From: JAPHTQ01 sp050288165
Lineage (GTDB): Bacteria; Pseudomonadota; Gammaproteobacteria; Thiohalomonadales; Thiohalomonadaceae
Direction: 5' to 3'
NCBI GenBank assembly: GCA_050288165.1
Contig: JBNKDG010000012.1
Coordinates: 1 to 64,000, forward strand
DNA length: 64,000 bases
Part shown: positions 33,346 through 41,783 of the stretch, piece after piece
How the letters are laid out: each line of letters begins with the position of its first letter
Numbering within the stretch: the first letter of the stretch is position 1
Made by a program: the position numbers and the translations under genes
The notes under the pieces: generated by a model
The model's input: the letters and a program-made list of their open reading frames with translations, nothing else
Databases searched by the model: none
Told to the model about the DNA's origin: nothing

Positions 33346-33786
33346 TTAGCTCCTTCTCCACGCCTGCAATTGCAATTGTTTCCAACCATTATTCCGGTAA
33401 AACTCCAGTGCCGGTGTATTCTGCATATCGGCCAGTAGTTGCAGGCGTGTTGCCCCTTGCCCTTTTGCCCACTCTTCAAGCGCACTGAGTAGTTGTTTAC
33501 CGAGTCCTTTGCCGCGGTGTTTGTTATCGACAACGACATCTTCCACCCAGGCGGAGTACGCCCCTTCGGCGGTGGAGATCACCAGTTGTGCGGTGCACAT
33601 ACCGATGACTATGCCACCCTCACGGGCGACCAGTACACAGGCACGATCGTCGTTGATTAATTGTTGCAGGGCGCGGCCTGTCTTGGCCGCATCAAAGTGG
33701 AAGTCCGCCTCGATGGCGAAGAGTTGTTGCAGCAGCCCGCCGAGGGCGTCGATGTCCTGTTCCGTGGCGGGCTCGATGCGAATCAT
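33346..33786 (-). CDS. GNAT-family N-acetyltransferase
   Basis: 146 residues with acetyl-CoA motif A VEDVVVDNKHRGKGLGKQLL and the motif-B end ALEFYRNNGW. The substrate is unknown. The start overlaps the apbE stop by one base. Confidence 0.92.
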   Translation of the reverse strand: MIRIEPATEQDIDALGGLLQQLFAIEADFHFDAAKTGRALQQLINDDRACVLVAREGGIVIGMCTAQLVISTAEGAYSAWVEDVVVDNKHRGKGLGKQLLSALEEWAKGQGATRLQLLADMQNTPALEFYRNNGWKQLQLQAWRRS

Positions 33787-34823
33787 TAGAGGGGATCGCT
33801 GATGCGGATGTCGGAGGGTGGCGGGTCCTGGAACTGCACTCGCTTCTGCATCGCCGGGTTCATGTAGACCACACCGGTATCATCCACCAGCATGACGTAT
33901 TTGATCCCCATCTGCTTGGCGATGCGGTGCCAATCTTTCACACCGGCGACAACCAGCGCGGTCGCGGCGGCATCGGCTACCGCGCCGTTATCGTGAATCA
34001 CCGTCACCGAGGTGACACCGACGACCGGCATACCGGTGCGTGGGTCGAGGATGTGGGCGTAATGCACGCCTTCGTATTCACGATAGCGCTCGTAGTTGCC
34101 GGAGGTGAAAACCGACTCATCGCCGCTGACTTCCAGCGAGGCCAGCACACCTTTGCCTTGCGGATGGCGGATACCGACGCGCCACGGCTTACCGGCCTTG
34201 CTACCGATGGCACGCAGGTCACCACCGGCATTGACGATGGCGTTACTGATACCGAATTCGCGCAGACGCTGAATGGCGAGGTCTACCGCATAACCCTTGG
34301 CGAAGCCGCCGAAGTCAAGCTGCACGGCTTTGTTCTTGCTGGTGAGGATGTCGCCCTTGAGGGTAATGTCGTCCATGCGCGGCGCGGCCTTGACCCACTT
34401 TTCGATCGCCTCTTTCGGCGGCGGCGGACCATTGGGGCGGTCATCCTGCTGGAAACCCCAGAGATGCAGCAGACCACCGATGGCCGGGTCGAACAGGGCG
34501 TCGCTCTTGGCGGAGAGTTCAGCGGATTGCTCGATGATCGGGATTAGCGAGGGAATCACCTTGGCCGGTTTACCTGCGGCGATGGCCTTGTTGATCTCCA
34601 CCAGCGGACCCGGCTTCCAGGCATGCCAGTCGTGGTGCATCTGCTGGAAGTCCTGAGTGATGGTGGCGATCGCCTTCTGCTGCATCTCTTTGTCGGTGCC
34701 GAACAGGGTCACGTCGACCAGGGTGCCGAAGACGTAGATCTGGTATTGGCTACTTTGCGGCGGTGCGTTGCAGGCGCTGAGGGAAAAGATCGTCAGGAAA
34801 GCAAGCAGCAGGATTCTGGGCAT
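33786..34823 (-). CDS. apbE: ApbE, FAD:protein FMN transferase
   Basis: 345 residues; lipoprotein signal with lipobox LSAC, so anchored in the periplasm. Family motifs: FDPAIGGLLHLWGF, DFGGFAKGYAVD, VNAGGDLRAIG, and HILDPRTGMP. It attaches FMN covalently to Thr of RnfG/NqrC-type proteins. No rnf genes are in the window, though Rnf commonly feeds electrons to nitrogenase and apbE is next to the nif operon. Confidence 0.94.
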   Translation of the reverse strand: MPRILLLAFLTIFSLSACNAPPQSSQYQIYVFGTLVDVTLFGTDKEMQQKAIATITQDFQQMHHDWHAWKPGPLVEINKAIAAGKPAKVIPSLIPIIEQSAELSAKSDALFDPAIGGLLHLWGFQQDDRPNGPPPPKEAIEKWVKAAPRMDDITLKGDILTSKNKAVQLDFGGFAKGYAVDLAIQRLREFGISNAIVNAGGDLRAIGSKAGKPWRVGIRHPQGKGVLASLEVSGDESVFTSGNYERYREYEGVHYAHILDPRTGMPVVGVTSVTVIHDNGAVADAAATALVVAGVKDWHRIAKQMGIKYVMLVDDTGVVYMNPAMQKRVQFQDPPPSDIRISDPL

Positions 34824-34895
34824 GGTAGTTCCGAGGTGTAGAGCATTAAGTGCCTACAATGATACGACTGCGCGCCCCGCCTGTCATGGCGAGGT

Positions 34896-35672
34896 TCAAA
34901 CAACCTTCAGCGCCTTCCGGTTCTGGGATTGTGTTGCGCTCTGGCTGCGACTGAGATCGATGACCCGCCAGGAGAGCGCTTCGCTCAGGGACTGGGCGCC
35001 GTTGCCTTCGGCGATGAGCGTGGTGAGCAGGTCACCATCGTCTATCTGACTACCGATGAGATAGTCAACGCCGAAGTCGCGCCACTCATCCAGCCAGGGA
35101 GTTTCTGCGCCGTAGAGCACTACGGTAGCTTCTTCGGAGAGTTCGAGCAGACGCGGCAGGGTTTTATCCGCCACGGTTTCGGCCGGGAGGAAGACCCATT
35201 CCGCCTTGCGCAGCAGATGCGGTGCGTGGGGTGGGATCGCCGCCGGGAGTTCCAGTGACGCGACCGAACCTTCCTTGAAGTAACCGGCGCCCTTGCCGGC
35301 CACGACCACACGCTTGCCCTTCAGCAACGGTCGGAACCAGTCAAAACCGGCCTGCAGCGCCTGACGGCCTTTGAACAGACCGCCTTCGCGATAGACCATG
35401 TCCGCCTCGCGGTTGATAGCGCAGTTGACCGCGGCGAGACCAATAGAGGCCTGATGGTGATCCCATTTCCGCAACCACAGCGCCAGCTCCGCCAGCGAAC
35501 GGCCCTTCAGGGGTAATCCCTCACCCGGCTCACTTTGTGGACGCGTGCCCGCCATACCGACGGAACCGGCACGACAGACTGTCCAGTTCCAGCCGACGAG
35601 GAGCTGCTCAACCTCCGTTTCGAGCTTGGCATAGTCAAGCAACAGGTCGTACAACTCCTCGTGGCGGTTCAT
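34896..35672 (-). CDS. DUF364 (Rossmann-like) protein of the nif cluster
   Basis: 258 residues with DUF4213/DUF364 features: an early charged helix, GLAAVNCAIN, the glycine-rich KGKRVVVAGKG, and a late LIGSQIDDGD. Homologues are placed near nifENX-linked ferredoxins. The family has been suggested to bind metals or a cofactor, but its role is not established. It follows the ferredoxin-like gene by 12 bases. Confidence 0.82.
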   Translation of the reverse strand: MNRHEELYDLLLDYAKLETEVEQLLVGWNWTVCRAGSVGMAGTRPQSEPGEGLPLKGRSLAELALWLRKWDHHQASIGLAAVNCAINREADMVYREGGLFKGRQALQAGFDWFRPLLKGKRVVVAGKGAGYFKEGSVASLELPAAIPPHAPHLLRKAEWVFLPAETVADKTLPRLLELSEEATVVLYGAETPWLDEWRDFGVDYLIGSQIDDGDLLTTLIAEGNGAQSLSEALSWRVIDLSRSQSATQSQNRKALKVV

Positions 35673-35684
35673 ATGGGCGGTCTC

Positions 35685-36011
35685 CTAACTCCAGACTTCG
35701 GCGGGAGCCAGTAGACGTTCTACCGGTTCACCACCAAGCAGATGCTTTTCGATGATTTCGTTGACGTCATCTTTGGTCACACGGCAATACATCACCCCTT
35801 CCGGATAGACCAGCAGGTTTGGTCCCAGATCGCACGGACCCAGACAGCCACTGCTGGTTACAGCGATCCTGCCAAACAGTCCGCGCTTTTCCATTTCCGA
35901 CCAGAAGGTTTCCCCTACAGCCGCACAACCCTTTTCACTGCAAGAGCCGCGCGGATGGCCGGGCGGGCGTCCCTGAGTGCATACAAAGACATGTTTCTCT
36001 GGTTTTGCCAT
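35685..36011 (-). CDS. Shethna-type [2Fe-2S] ferredoxin (thioredoxin fold)
   Basis: 108 residues. HVFVCTQGRPPGHPRGSC and SSGCLGPCDLGPNLLVYPEG give the four cysteine ligands of the Azotobacter Shethna protein II type. It may protect nitrogenase from oxygen or donate electrons. Operon gene between fdxB and the DUF364 gene. Confidence 0.9.
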   Translation of the reverse strand: MAKPEKHVFVCTQGRPPGHPRGSCSEKGCAAVGETFWSEMEKRGLFGRIAVTSSGCLGPCDLGPNLLVYPEGVMYCRVTKDDVNEIIEKHLLGGEPVERLLAPAEVWS

Positions 36012-36021
36012 TTACCTCTCC

Positions 36022-36318
36022 TCAGGCCGCTGCAGGCTCGTGGACGTGGCAGTTTTTAGGGCAGACCTTGGAACAGGCCATGCAACCGATACAATCCATC
36101 GCGTCTGCAACAGTCATTACCATTGCTACATCATCATCAAAATCGTCATCACTGTCGTCATCATCATCCATCTCACGCTCGACCAGATCGAATACCTTGC
36201 GCGGGCAGACCTTGAAACAGCGCCCGCAACCGATACAGTTGGCCTGTTTGACTTCGATAATGAATTGCGGTGTCCAGCTTGTACCGCCACGGGTTACACC
36301 AGTTATCATTTCGCTCAT
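36022..36318 (-). CDS. fdxB: FdxB, nif-specific ferredoxin III
   Basis: 98 residues from ATG 36318; the frame is open upstream into the next gene. Two [4Fe-4S] motifs, CIGCGRCFKVCP and CIGCMACSKVCP, are separated by an unusually acidic insertion (EREMDDDDDSDDDFDDDVAM, about residues 54-73) coded by GAT/GAC repeats. FdxB carries electrons for nitrogenase or its cofactor assembly. Confidence 0.92.
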   Translation of the reverse strand: MSEMITGVTRGGTSWTPQFIIEVKQANCIGCGRCFKVCPRKVFDLVEREMDDDDDSDDDFDDDVAMVMTVADAMDCIGCMACSKVCPKNCHVHEPAAA

Positions 36319-36349
36319 TGCTACATCCTCAAGTAAAAATAGTAAAACG

Positions 36350-36556
36350 TTAACCTTTTGCAGCCTTGAGGCGCTTATTGGCCTCTTCCCAGGCTTTACA
36401 TGCTTCAACCGTGCTCTGTGTCAGTTCGGGCAATTCGCGATAGCCAGCGGGGATACGCTCTTCCACCAGATCATGTACCTGGCCTGCCCATTCAGTGGCG
36501 ATGCGCTTCAGTTTCTTGACCTCTTTTTCCAGTTCCTGGATATCTTCTTCTGTCAT
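36350..36556 (-). CDS. DUF683 / CCE_0567-family NifX-associated protein
   Basis: 68 residues, helical with coiled-coil character (IQELEKEVKKLKRIATEWA). Matches the small metal-binding family regularly found after the DUF269 gene in nif operons. Two bases separate it from that gene, so the two are coupled. Confidence 0.88.
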   Translation of the reverse strand: MTEEDIQELEKEVKKLKRIATEWAGQVHDLVEERIPAGYRELPELTQSTVEACKAWEEANKRLKAAKG

Positions 36557-36558
36557 GG

Positions 36559-37026
36559 TTAAAGCCCCGCTACAGTTGAATGTTCGCCGACCAGTTCAAG
36601 GGCGATTGAGAGAATCTTGTCTGCCTCGGTTTTCATTTTCGACAGGCTTTCAAAACCGAAACGATGCACATCGCGTAATGAACGGTCATGCACCACCAGT
36701 TTACCGACGGTAATGATGACGCGACCGAAACCTTCGTGAGTCAGGTGTAAAAGCGGCACAGCCATCTTGCCGCACTCACTCTCAATCAGGATGGAGATGG
36801 CGTTGTAGTAAGCCTTCATGCGTGCGATGACAATCTCGTCCGGATCACCGATCACCGGTAGCTCACGCTTGCGTTCCTTGGTCAGCACAAAGGGATCGAG
36901 TATCTCCGCAGTGCTCATTCCATCAAAGGTGTCGTAGGTATCGATGGCGCGCATCTGCTTAACCATTTCCTGCATGAAAACGGTTTCAAGTACCGGATCG
37001 TCCTGTGCTACAACCATGTCGTTCAT
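36559..37026 (-). CDS. NifX-associated nitrogen fixation protein (DUF269)
   Basis: 155 residues with the DUF269 core (MVKQMRAIDTYDTFDG, LTHEGFGRVIITVGKLVV, FGFESLSKMKTEADKI). Found only with nifX/nifEN; possibly helps cofactor trafficking. It starts 188 bases after nifX, and that gap holds a structured repeat. Confidence 0.93.
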   Translation of the reverse strand: MNDMVVAQDDPVLETVFMQEMVKQMRAIDTYDTFDGMSTAEILDPFVLTKERKRELPVIGDPDEIVIARMKAYYNAISILIESECGKMAVPLLHLTHEGFGRVIITVGKLVVHDRSLRDVHRFGFESLSKMKTEADKILSIALELVGEHSTVAGL

Positions 37027-37083
37027 CGTTTTACCCTCTTTTCAAAATTTGTCGGTACATTTTTCCAACTACTATGAAGTGGT

Positions 37084-37208
37084 CTCAAAATTAGGATTCG
37101 TGTCCTGAGATAAGGCGCAAAGTCTTCGAGGAGCGCAGTTTACCGGTAGTAAATGAGCACCGGAGAAGGCTTTGCAACGCCGTATCGGGGCACGAAGACA
37201 GTTTTGAG
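37084..37208. repeat. Structured repeat element, copy 2 (125 bp), inside the nif operon
   Basis: Ends CTCAAAATT and GTTTTGAG, inner stems GCAAAG.CTTC/GAAGGCTTTGC, TTTAC-CGGTA-GTAAA and TTCGTGTCC/GGGGCACGAA. It differs in sequence from the copy at 27841 but keeps the stems, meaning paired changes. It separates nifX from the DUF269 gene. Confidence 0.8.
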
Positions 37209-37214
37209 GCCGCT

Positions 37215-37706
37215 TCATTCGCACCACTCTTCGTCTTCCATCACATCGAAACGCTTCTCACTCTTCTCTTCGCTTGCAGCCAGTGCGCGTGCCAACCAGC
37301 CACTTGGACCATCCTGCAGATCGTGCTGTAGCTCCTTGAGCAAACTATTGATCTGGCTGCCGTGGGCGACTTTCATCGGCTGAATCTTCAGCGCCATCAA
37401 CTGGCGTACCGCCGATGGACCGACCGCCAGGCAGTAGACGGCGACACAGCCATCCAACACGACGAATTTCTCCAGCAGCTTGCTTTCATTACCGTCCTGA
37501 TCCAGCGAACCGAATTCGGCCACTTCCAGCAGAGTGATCTCTTCCGGCGTGACCTGATAGATGGCGAAGCGCTCGGCGGAGCCGAAGTGCTGATCGACCT
37601 TTTTCAGATCCGAACTGGCAAAGGCAACCTTGAATCCGGACTTATCCATCGTTGAGCCTCCGGCGTGTTCAGTGCGCAGCAGTTTTAACTGGCGTTGTAT
37701 TGCCAT
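37215..37706 (-). CDS. nifX: NifX, FeMo-cofactor precursor carrier
   Basis: 163 residues from ATG 37706; AAGGAGGCA precedes and an ATG sits one codon before it. VAFASSDLKKVDQHFGSAERFAIY is the NifX/NifB-type cofactor-binding start. Transfers NifB-co and VK-cluster during cofactor assembly on NifEN. Its start lies inside the end of nifN (38-base overlap). Confidence 0.95.
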   Translation of the reverse strand: MAIQRQLKLLRTEHAGGSTMDKSGFKVAFASSDLKKVDQHFGSAERFAIYQVTPEEITLLEVAEFGSLDQDGNESKLLEKFVVLDGCVAVYCLAVGPSAVRQLMALKIQPMKVAHGSQINSLLKELQHDLQDGPSGWLARALAASEEKSEKRFDVMEDEEWCE

Positions 37707-39090
37707 CATTGCCTCCTTGCCGTTCATCACGCTTCTGCGACAACGGCGAGTGATGCGGTTTGATCTCGTGTACGGCGTGGTGTTGCAGCATCAGGTTGGC
37801 CAGGTCGTAGAGCGCCTGACGGGTGCCGCGATAACCTATCCAGTTGCGCTGGTAGCCACCGACCAGATCGTATTGCGGGAATCCTGCACGCTGCAGCGGC
37901 AGATGCAGACGCTCGGCGGTGGCCGCGCAGTGTGAATTGCCAATCAACAGTTCGGCACCCTGTTCCTGCGACTGTTTTTCCAGATCTTCGAGGTCACCAA
38001 TCTTCACCTCTGCCAACGGCAATGGTTCGAGCGCGGGGCCACGGGTGCTGGTCACCGCGGCAACCACTTCCATGCCGATACCCTGAACCAGTTTGGTAAA
38101 TGCCAGCAGTTCATCCGGTTCACCTGCCAAACCGACACGGCGCAGGCCGAGCATGAAGTGACAATCGAGCATGGCGTCCTGCAACTGCGAACGCTGGCGA
38201 TTCAGTTTTGCCGGAACGGGACGCTCGGCAAGCTTGCTCAGTGCATAAACAAATTCATCTACCGCATCCAGCCCCATCAGTGAATCGAAATGCTGTACCG
38301 GCACACCAGTTTTTTCCTGCAACAGTTCGGCGGCCCTGTAGATCGACGGGCCGATCGCCAGGGTAGCAATGGAGTCACCCATCAGTGCGATTTCACTCAG
38401 CGGCGTTCCACCGATGGTCAACGGGTTGCTATCGCGATCGGTGAGGTGGCCGTCGAGGGAATCGGAAACATCCGGCAGCAACAGCGGACGCAACTCAAAG
38501 GCTTCGAGCAGTTCTTTAAGGGTTTCCAGATCGCCCGGTGTCAGTGCAGAACCAGTAAGTACATTAACCTGACGCTGACGACGGCCCGGTACGGTGCCCG
38601 CCTCTTCCGCACTCGGCACCAACACCCTGACCATCGACTCCACTGCGGCGGAAAAACCACCCTCCAGGCTGGAGACGTAATCGGGGGTGTTGACCGGTAC
38701 TACGGCGGTCTTCTCAAACTGAGGATACTTGGCGCGAAAGTCCTTAATCGCACGATGAATATCGGTGCCCTGAGTTTCGGAAAGGCCGGTGGTGATCAAG
38801 CCGATCACTTCCGGTGAATTCTTTTCGCAAATGGTCTTCAGACCTTCGACGATGTTTTCGTCGGCACCCATCACCGTACTTACCTGTTCCATCGCGGTGG
38901 TCTGCAACGGGATCGGCTCACGGAAGTGACGCACGAACATCACCTTGCCGAAAGCGGTACAGCCCTGCGAACCGTGCAACATCGGAATCGCGCGGTTGAG
39001 ACCGAGGATCGCCAGCGAAGCGCCGAGCGGCTGTGAGGTTTTCAGCGGACTGACGCTGAGTGCCTTGTTACGTTTGATGATCTCAGCCAT
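37669..39090 (-). CDS. nifN: NifN, cofactor scaffold beta subunit
   Basis: 473 residues from ATG 39090, where family members start MAEIIKRNKALSVSPLK; the frame runs on upstream within nifE. Conserved QPLGASLAILGL, LHGSQGCTAFGKV and the LITTGLSETQGTD loop. Forms the NifEN scaffold with NifE. Overlaps nifE by eight bases. Confidence 0.97.
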   Translation of the reverse strand: MAEIIKRNKALSVSPLKTSQPLGASLAILGLNRAIPMLHGSQGCTAFGKVMFVRHFREPIPLQTTAMEQVSTVMGADENIVEGLKTICEKNSPEVIGLITTGLSETQGTDIHRAIKDFRAKYPQFEKTAVVPVNTPDYVSSLEGGFSAAVESMVRVLVPSAEEAGTVPGRRQRQVNVLTGSALTPGDLETLKELLEAFELRPLLLPDVSDSLDGHLTDRDSNPLTIGGTPLSEIALMGDSIATLAIGPSIYRAAELLQEKTGVPVQHFDSLMGLDAVDEFVYALSKLAERPVPAKLNRQRSQLQDAMLDCHFMLGLRRVGLAGEPDELLAFTKLVQGIGMEVVAAVTSTRGPALEPLPLAEVKIGDLEDLEKQSQEQGAELLIGNSHCAATAERLHLPLQRAGFPQYDLVGGYQRNWIGYRGTRQALYDLANLMLQHHAVHEIKPHHSPLSQKRDERQGGNDGNTTPVKTAAH

Positions 39091-40468
39091 GGCTCTTCTC
39101 CCATGGTGCGGGACGGCGTAGCGCCTCCCAGATCGGATTCTCGATGCTCTGTGCCAGCTGTCGCGCCAGTTCCAGCATGCCGGTGTATCCGGCGTAACCA
39201 AACTCACGTTCCTGGTTGATATCGAGGAAGGGAATGCGCGCCTTAAGCGCGGTGTACATGTTGCGACCACCGGCGATCAGCAGATCGGCCTCGTAGTGAT
39301 ATACGGTGTCGAGCAGCGCGCGTGGGCTGCCGTCGTCGAGCATCAGTGCCTCTTCGCCCATCAGCTCGCGAATACGCGCCTTGTCTTCTTCGGTCGATTT
39401 CTTGGTGCCGGTGGCAACCACTTCCATGCCGAGATCCTGCAGTGCAGAGATCACCGACCAGGATTTCACCCCACCGGTATAGAGCAGTGCGCGTTTGCCG
39501 CGCAGACGCTCGCGCCACGGTTGTAGCAGTTCGTCGATGCGTGCCTCTTCGCGGCCGATCAGTTGTTCAGTGCGTTGAGCCAGGTCGTCATCACCGAGTA
39601 GCAGTGCGAACTGGCGCAGTGCATCGGAGGTGTCGCGAATGCCGTAGAAACTGCCCTCGAACCAGGGCGTGCCGTATTTATCCTGCAGCTTGCGCGCGAC
39701 GTTCACCATCGCCTTGGAACAGACCATCATGTTGGCCTTGCTACGATGCATGGTCTGGATCTCGCGGAAGCGGGAGTCGCCGGAAAGGGTGCCAAGCACA
39801 CGCAGACCCAGTTCATCGAACAGCGGGGTCACATGCCACAGCTCACCGGCGATGTTGTATTCGCCGACCAGCGCGATGTCGTGAATGGCGATACCCCGTT
39901 CCAGCGCCTCGGGTGGCAGCGGGTCAGGCTCGCGTGTACCGATGACGTGTTTGACCATCGCCTCACCGGCGATGCGATTGCCAAGATTCTTGGTGCCGTA
40001 GAAACCGGCGCCGTCGACCGGTACCACCGGCACGCCCCACTTCTCGGTGGCGGCCTTGCATACGGCATCGACGTCGTCGCCGATCAACGCCGGTACGCAT
40101 GTGTTGTAGACGAAGACCGCCGCCGGGGAGTAGCTGTCGATGGCCTGTTTGATGGAGTGGAACAGGCGCTTTTCGCCGCGGCCCATGATCACGTCCTGTT
40201 CGGTCAGGTCGGTGGTCATGCCGATTTTGTAGAGTGTCGGGCCGGAGGAGCGGGTGCCACGGTTATCCCAGGAGGAACCGGCGCAGGCGATGGGACCGTG
40301 AACGATGTGCGCCACATCGGCGATGGGCAGTAGTGCTATCTGCGCACCGTCGAAGGCGCAACCCCCGGCGGTGGCACCAGGCTTGGGCTTGGCACAACCA
40401 GACTTCGATTTCTTGTTGTGGGCGCAGGCCGGTTCGTCCAGCAGGGCGGCAATATCTTTTGGCTGCAT
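39083..40468 (-). CDS. nifE: NifE, cofactor scaffold alpha subunit
   Basis: 461 residues. HGPIACAGSSWDNRGTRSSG, YNTCVPALIGDDVDAVCK and the cofactor region match NifE. It lacks the FeMo-cofactor-ligand arrangement of NifD. The N-terminus carries extra cysteines (PACAHNKKSKSGCAKP). First gene of the operon behind a sigma-54 promoter with a NifA site. Confidence 0.97.
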   Translation of the reverse strand: MQPKDIAALLDEPACAHNKKSKSGCAKPKPGATAGGCAFDGAQIALLPIADVAHIVHGPIACAGSSWDNRGTRSSGPTLYKIGMTTDLTEQDVIMGRGEKRLFHSIKQAIDSYSPAAVFVYNTCVPALIGDDVDAVCKAATEKWGVPVVPVDGAGFYGTKNLGNRIAGEAMVKHVIGTREPDPLPPEALERGIAIHDIALVGEYNIAGELWHVTPLFDELGLRVLGTLSGDSRFREIQTMHRSKANMMVCSKAMVNVARKLQDKYGTPWFEGSFYGIRDTSDALRQFALLLGDDDLAQRTEQLIGREEARIDELLQPWRERLRGKRALLYTGGVKSWSVISALQDLGMEVVATGTKKSTEEDKARIRELMGEEALMLDDGSPRALLDTVYHYEADLLIAGGRNMYTALKARIPFLDINQEREFGYAGYTGMLELARQLAQSIENPIWEALRRPAPWEKSHG

Positions 40469-40507
40469 AGCGACACCACTCTCGATAGGTTCTGTTGCCT
40501 ATCCTTT

Positions 40508-40523
40508 TGCAACCGCCGTGCCA
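40508..40523 (-). promoter_or_regulatory. Sigma-54 promoter of nifE operon
   Basis: TGGCACGGCGGTTGCA on the minus strand, a perfect -24/-12 element (GG-N10-GC), 40 bases upstream of the nifE ATG. Confidence 0.93.
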
Positions 40524-40566
40524 CCCATATCATATTGATTCTAATAACATTGTCGTTTTGTCGCTT

Positions 40567-40582
40567 TGTCACGATTACGACA
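40567..40582. promoter_or_regulatory. NifA upstream activator sequence for nifE
   Basis: TGTCACGATTACGACA fits TGT-N10-ACA exactly and is 44 bp upstream of the -24 element. Confidence 0.88.
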
Positions 40583-40657
40583 AAATGACCAATATGGCTC
40601 CCTACCCGACATTCGCCATTGCAGCCGACGGAAGCCGATGTTTCAATATCGCCCATT

Positions 40658-41353
40658 ATGCGTATCCACTACCTGCAACACGTCCCCTTTGAAGGTCTGG
40701 GCAACATCGAAGCCTGGGCCCTGAGCCATGGCCACACCCTCACGGCAACCCGCCTGTTCACCAATGAACAGTTACCCAGCCTGGATCGTTTCGACATGCT
40801 GGTCATCATGGGTGGGCCGATGAGTGTCCACGACGAGGCAGAACACGTCTGGCTCAAGGCGGAGAAATGGTTTGTGAGTCAGGTGGTTGCGGCCGACAAG
40901 CCGATTCTGGGGGTCTGCCTCGGTGCCCAGCTACTGGCCGAGGTGCTGGGCGGCAAGGTCTCCCAAAATCCCCACAAAGAGATCGGTTGGTTCCCCATTA
41001 CCCTGACTGATGTCTTTGCCGACATTGAACCGGGGCGACACCTGCCGCGCCAGAGCGAGGCGTTCCACTGGCACGGCGAAACCTTCTCCCTGCCCACGGG
41101 GGCCACGCGTATAGCATCCAGCAAGGCCTGTGAGAATCAGGGCTTCATCTACAACGGTAAGATCATTGCCCTGCAATTCCACCTGGAAATGACGCTCCAA
41201 GGCGCCGAAGAATTGATCCTTCACTCGGCAAATGAGTTGGTTACGGGTGATTACATCCAGACAGAAGAGGAGATGCTGCATGACCCACAGCGGTTTCTGC
41301 ACACCAATCGCATGATGGTCACACTCCTCGACTATCTACAGTTGCACAGTTAA
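40658..41353 (+). CDS. GMP-synthase-like class I glutamine amidotransferase
   Basis: 231 residues from ATG 40658 (the frame opens earlier within the nif promoter region). Catalytic Cys87 in GVCLGAQLLA and His in LQFHLEM, with FHWHGETF in between. Ordinary stand-alone GATase of unknown substrate. Divergent from nifE but its start lies 75 bases from the NifA site; whether it belongs to the nif regulon is open. Confidence 0.88.
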   Translation: MRIHYLQHVPFEGLGNIEAWALSHGHTLTATRLFTNEQLPSLDRFDMLVIMGGPMSVHDEAEHVWLKAEKWFVSQVVAADKPILGVCLGAQLLAEVLGGKVSQNPHKEIGWFPITLTDVFADIEPGRHLPRQSEAFHWHGETFSLPTGATRIASSKACENQGFIYNGKIIALQFHLEMTLQGAEELILHSANELVTGDYIQTEEEMLHDPQRFLHTNRMMVTLLDYLQLHS

Positions 41354-41461
41354 TCGGATTTTCTGCTCAAGAACACTTGCTTAGCGACAGGTTATTACCT
41401 AATTTCTATCTAATAGCCTTTATATATCGTTACTGCTATTACCCCGTGCACTGGAGACAAT

Positions 41462-41755
41462 ATGAAAACAACAGCAACCCGCGTTAATCGTCGTAAACTG
41501 CTGCAGGGACTTGCCGCCATTCCAGTCATCTCGCTATTCGGTTATCAGGAACGTGCCGAAGCTGAAATGCTCAGTGTCGATGACCCTATCGCCAAGAATT
41601 TCCAGTACACGGAGGCCAGTACCGTTGCTGGCCAAACCTGTGCCAACTGCAACCTATACACTGGTGGCACCGCACCTACCGGTGGATGTCCGTTATTTGG
41701 CGCCAAGCAGGTTGTCGCCGCGGGCTGGTGTAAAGCATGGGTGGCAAAGAAGTAG
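41462..41755 (+). CDS. High-potential iron-sulfur protein (HiPIP)
   Basis: 97 residues. Twin-arginine signal (NRRKLLQGLAA), then the four ligands: CANCNLY, GGCPLFG and GWCKAW. HiPIPs are periplasmic electron carriers typical of purple sulfur and related bacteria. GGAGACAAT precedes the ATG. Confidence 0.95.
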   Translation: MKTTATRVNRRKLLQGLAAIPVISLFGYQERAEAEMLSVDDPIAKNFQYTEASTVAGQTCANCNLYTGGTAPTGGCPLFGAKQVVAAGWCKAWVAKK

Positions 41756-41783
41756 CCCCGTAGCCAATACTGCGTCCAACTCC

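Noticed and set aside
39091..39270. N-terminal extension of nifN
   Set aside because: Lies inside nifE in another frame; homologues start at MAEII.
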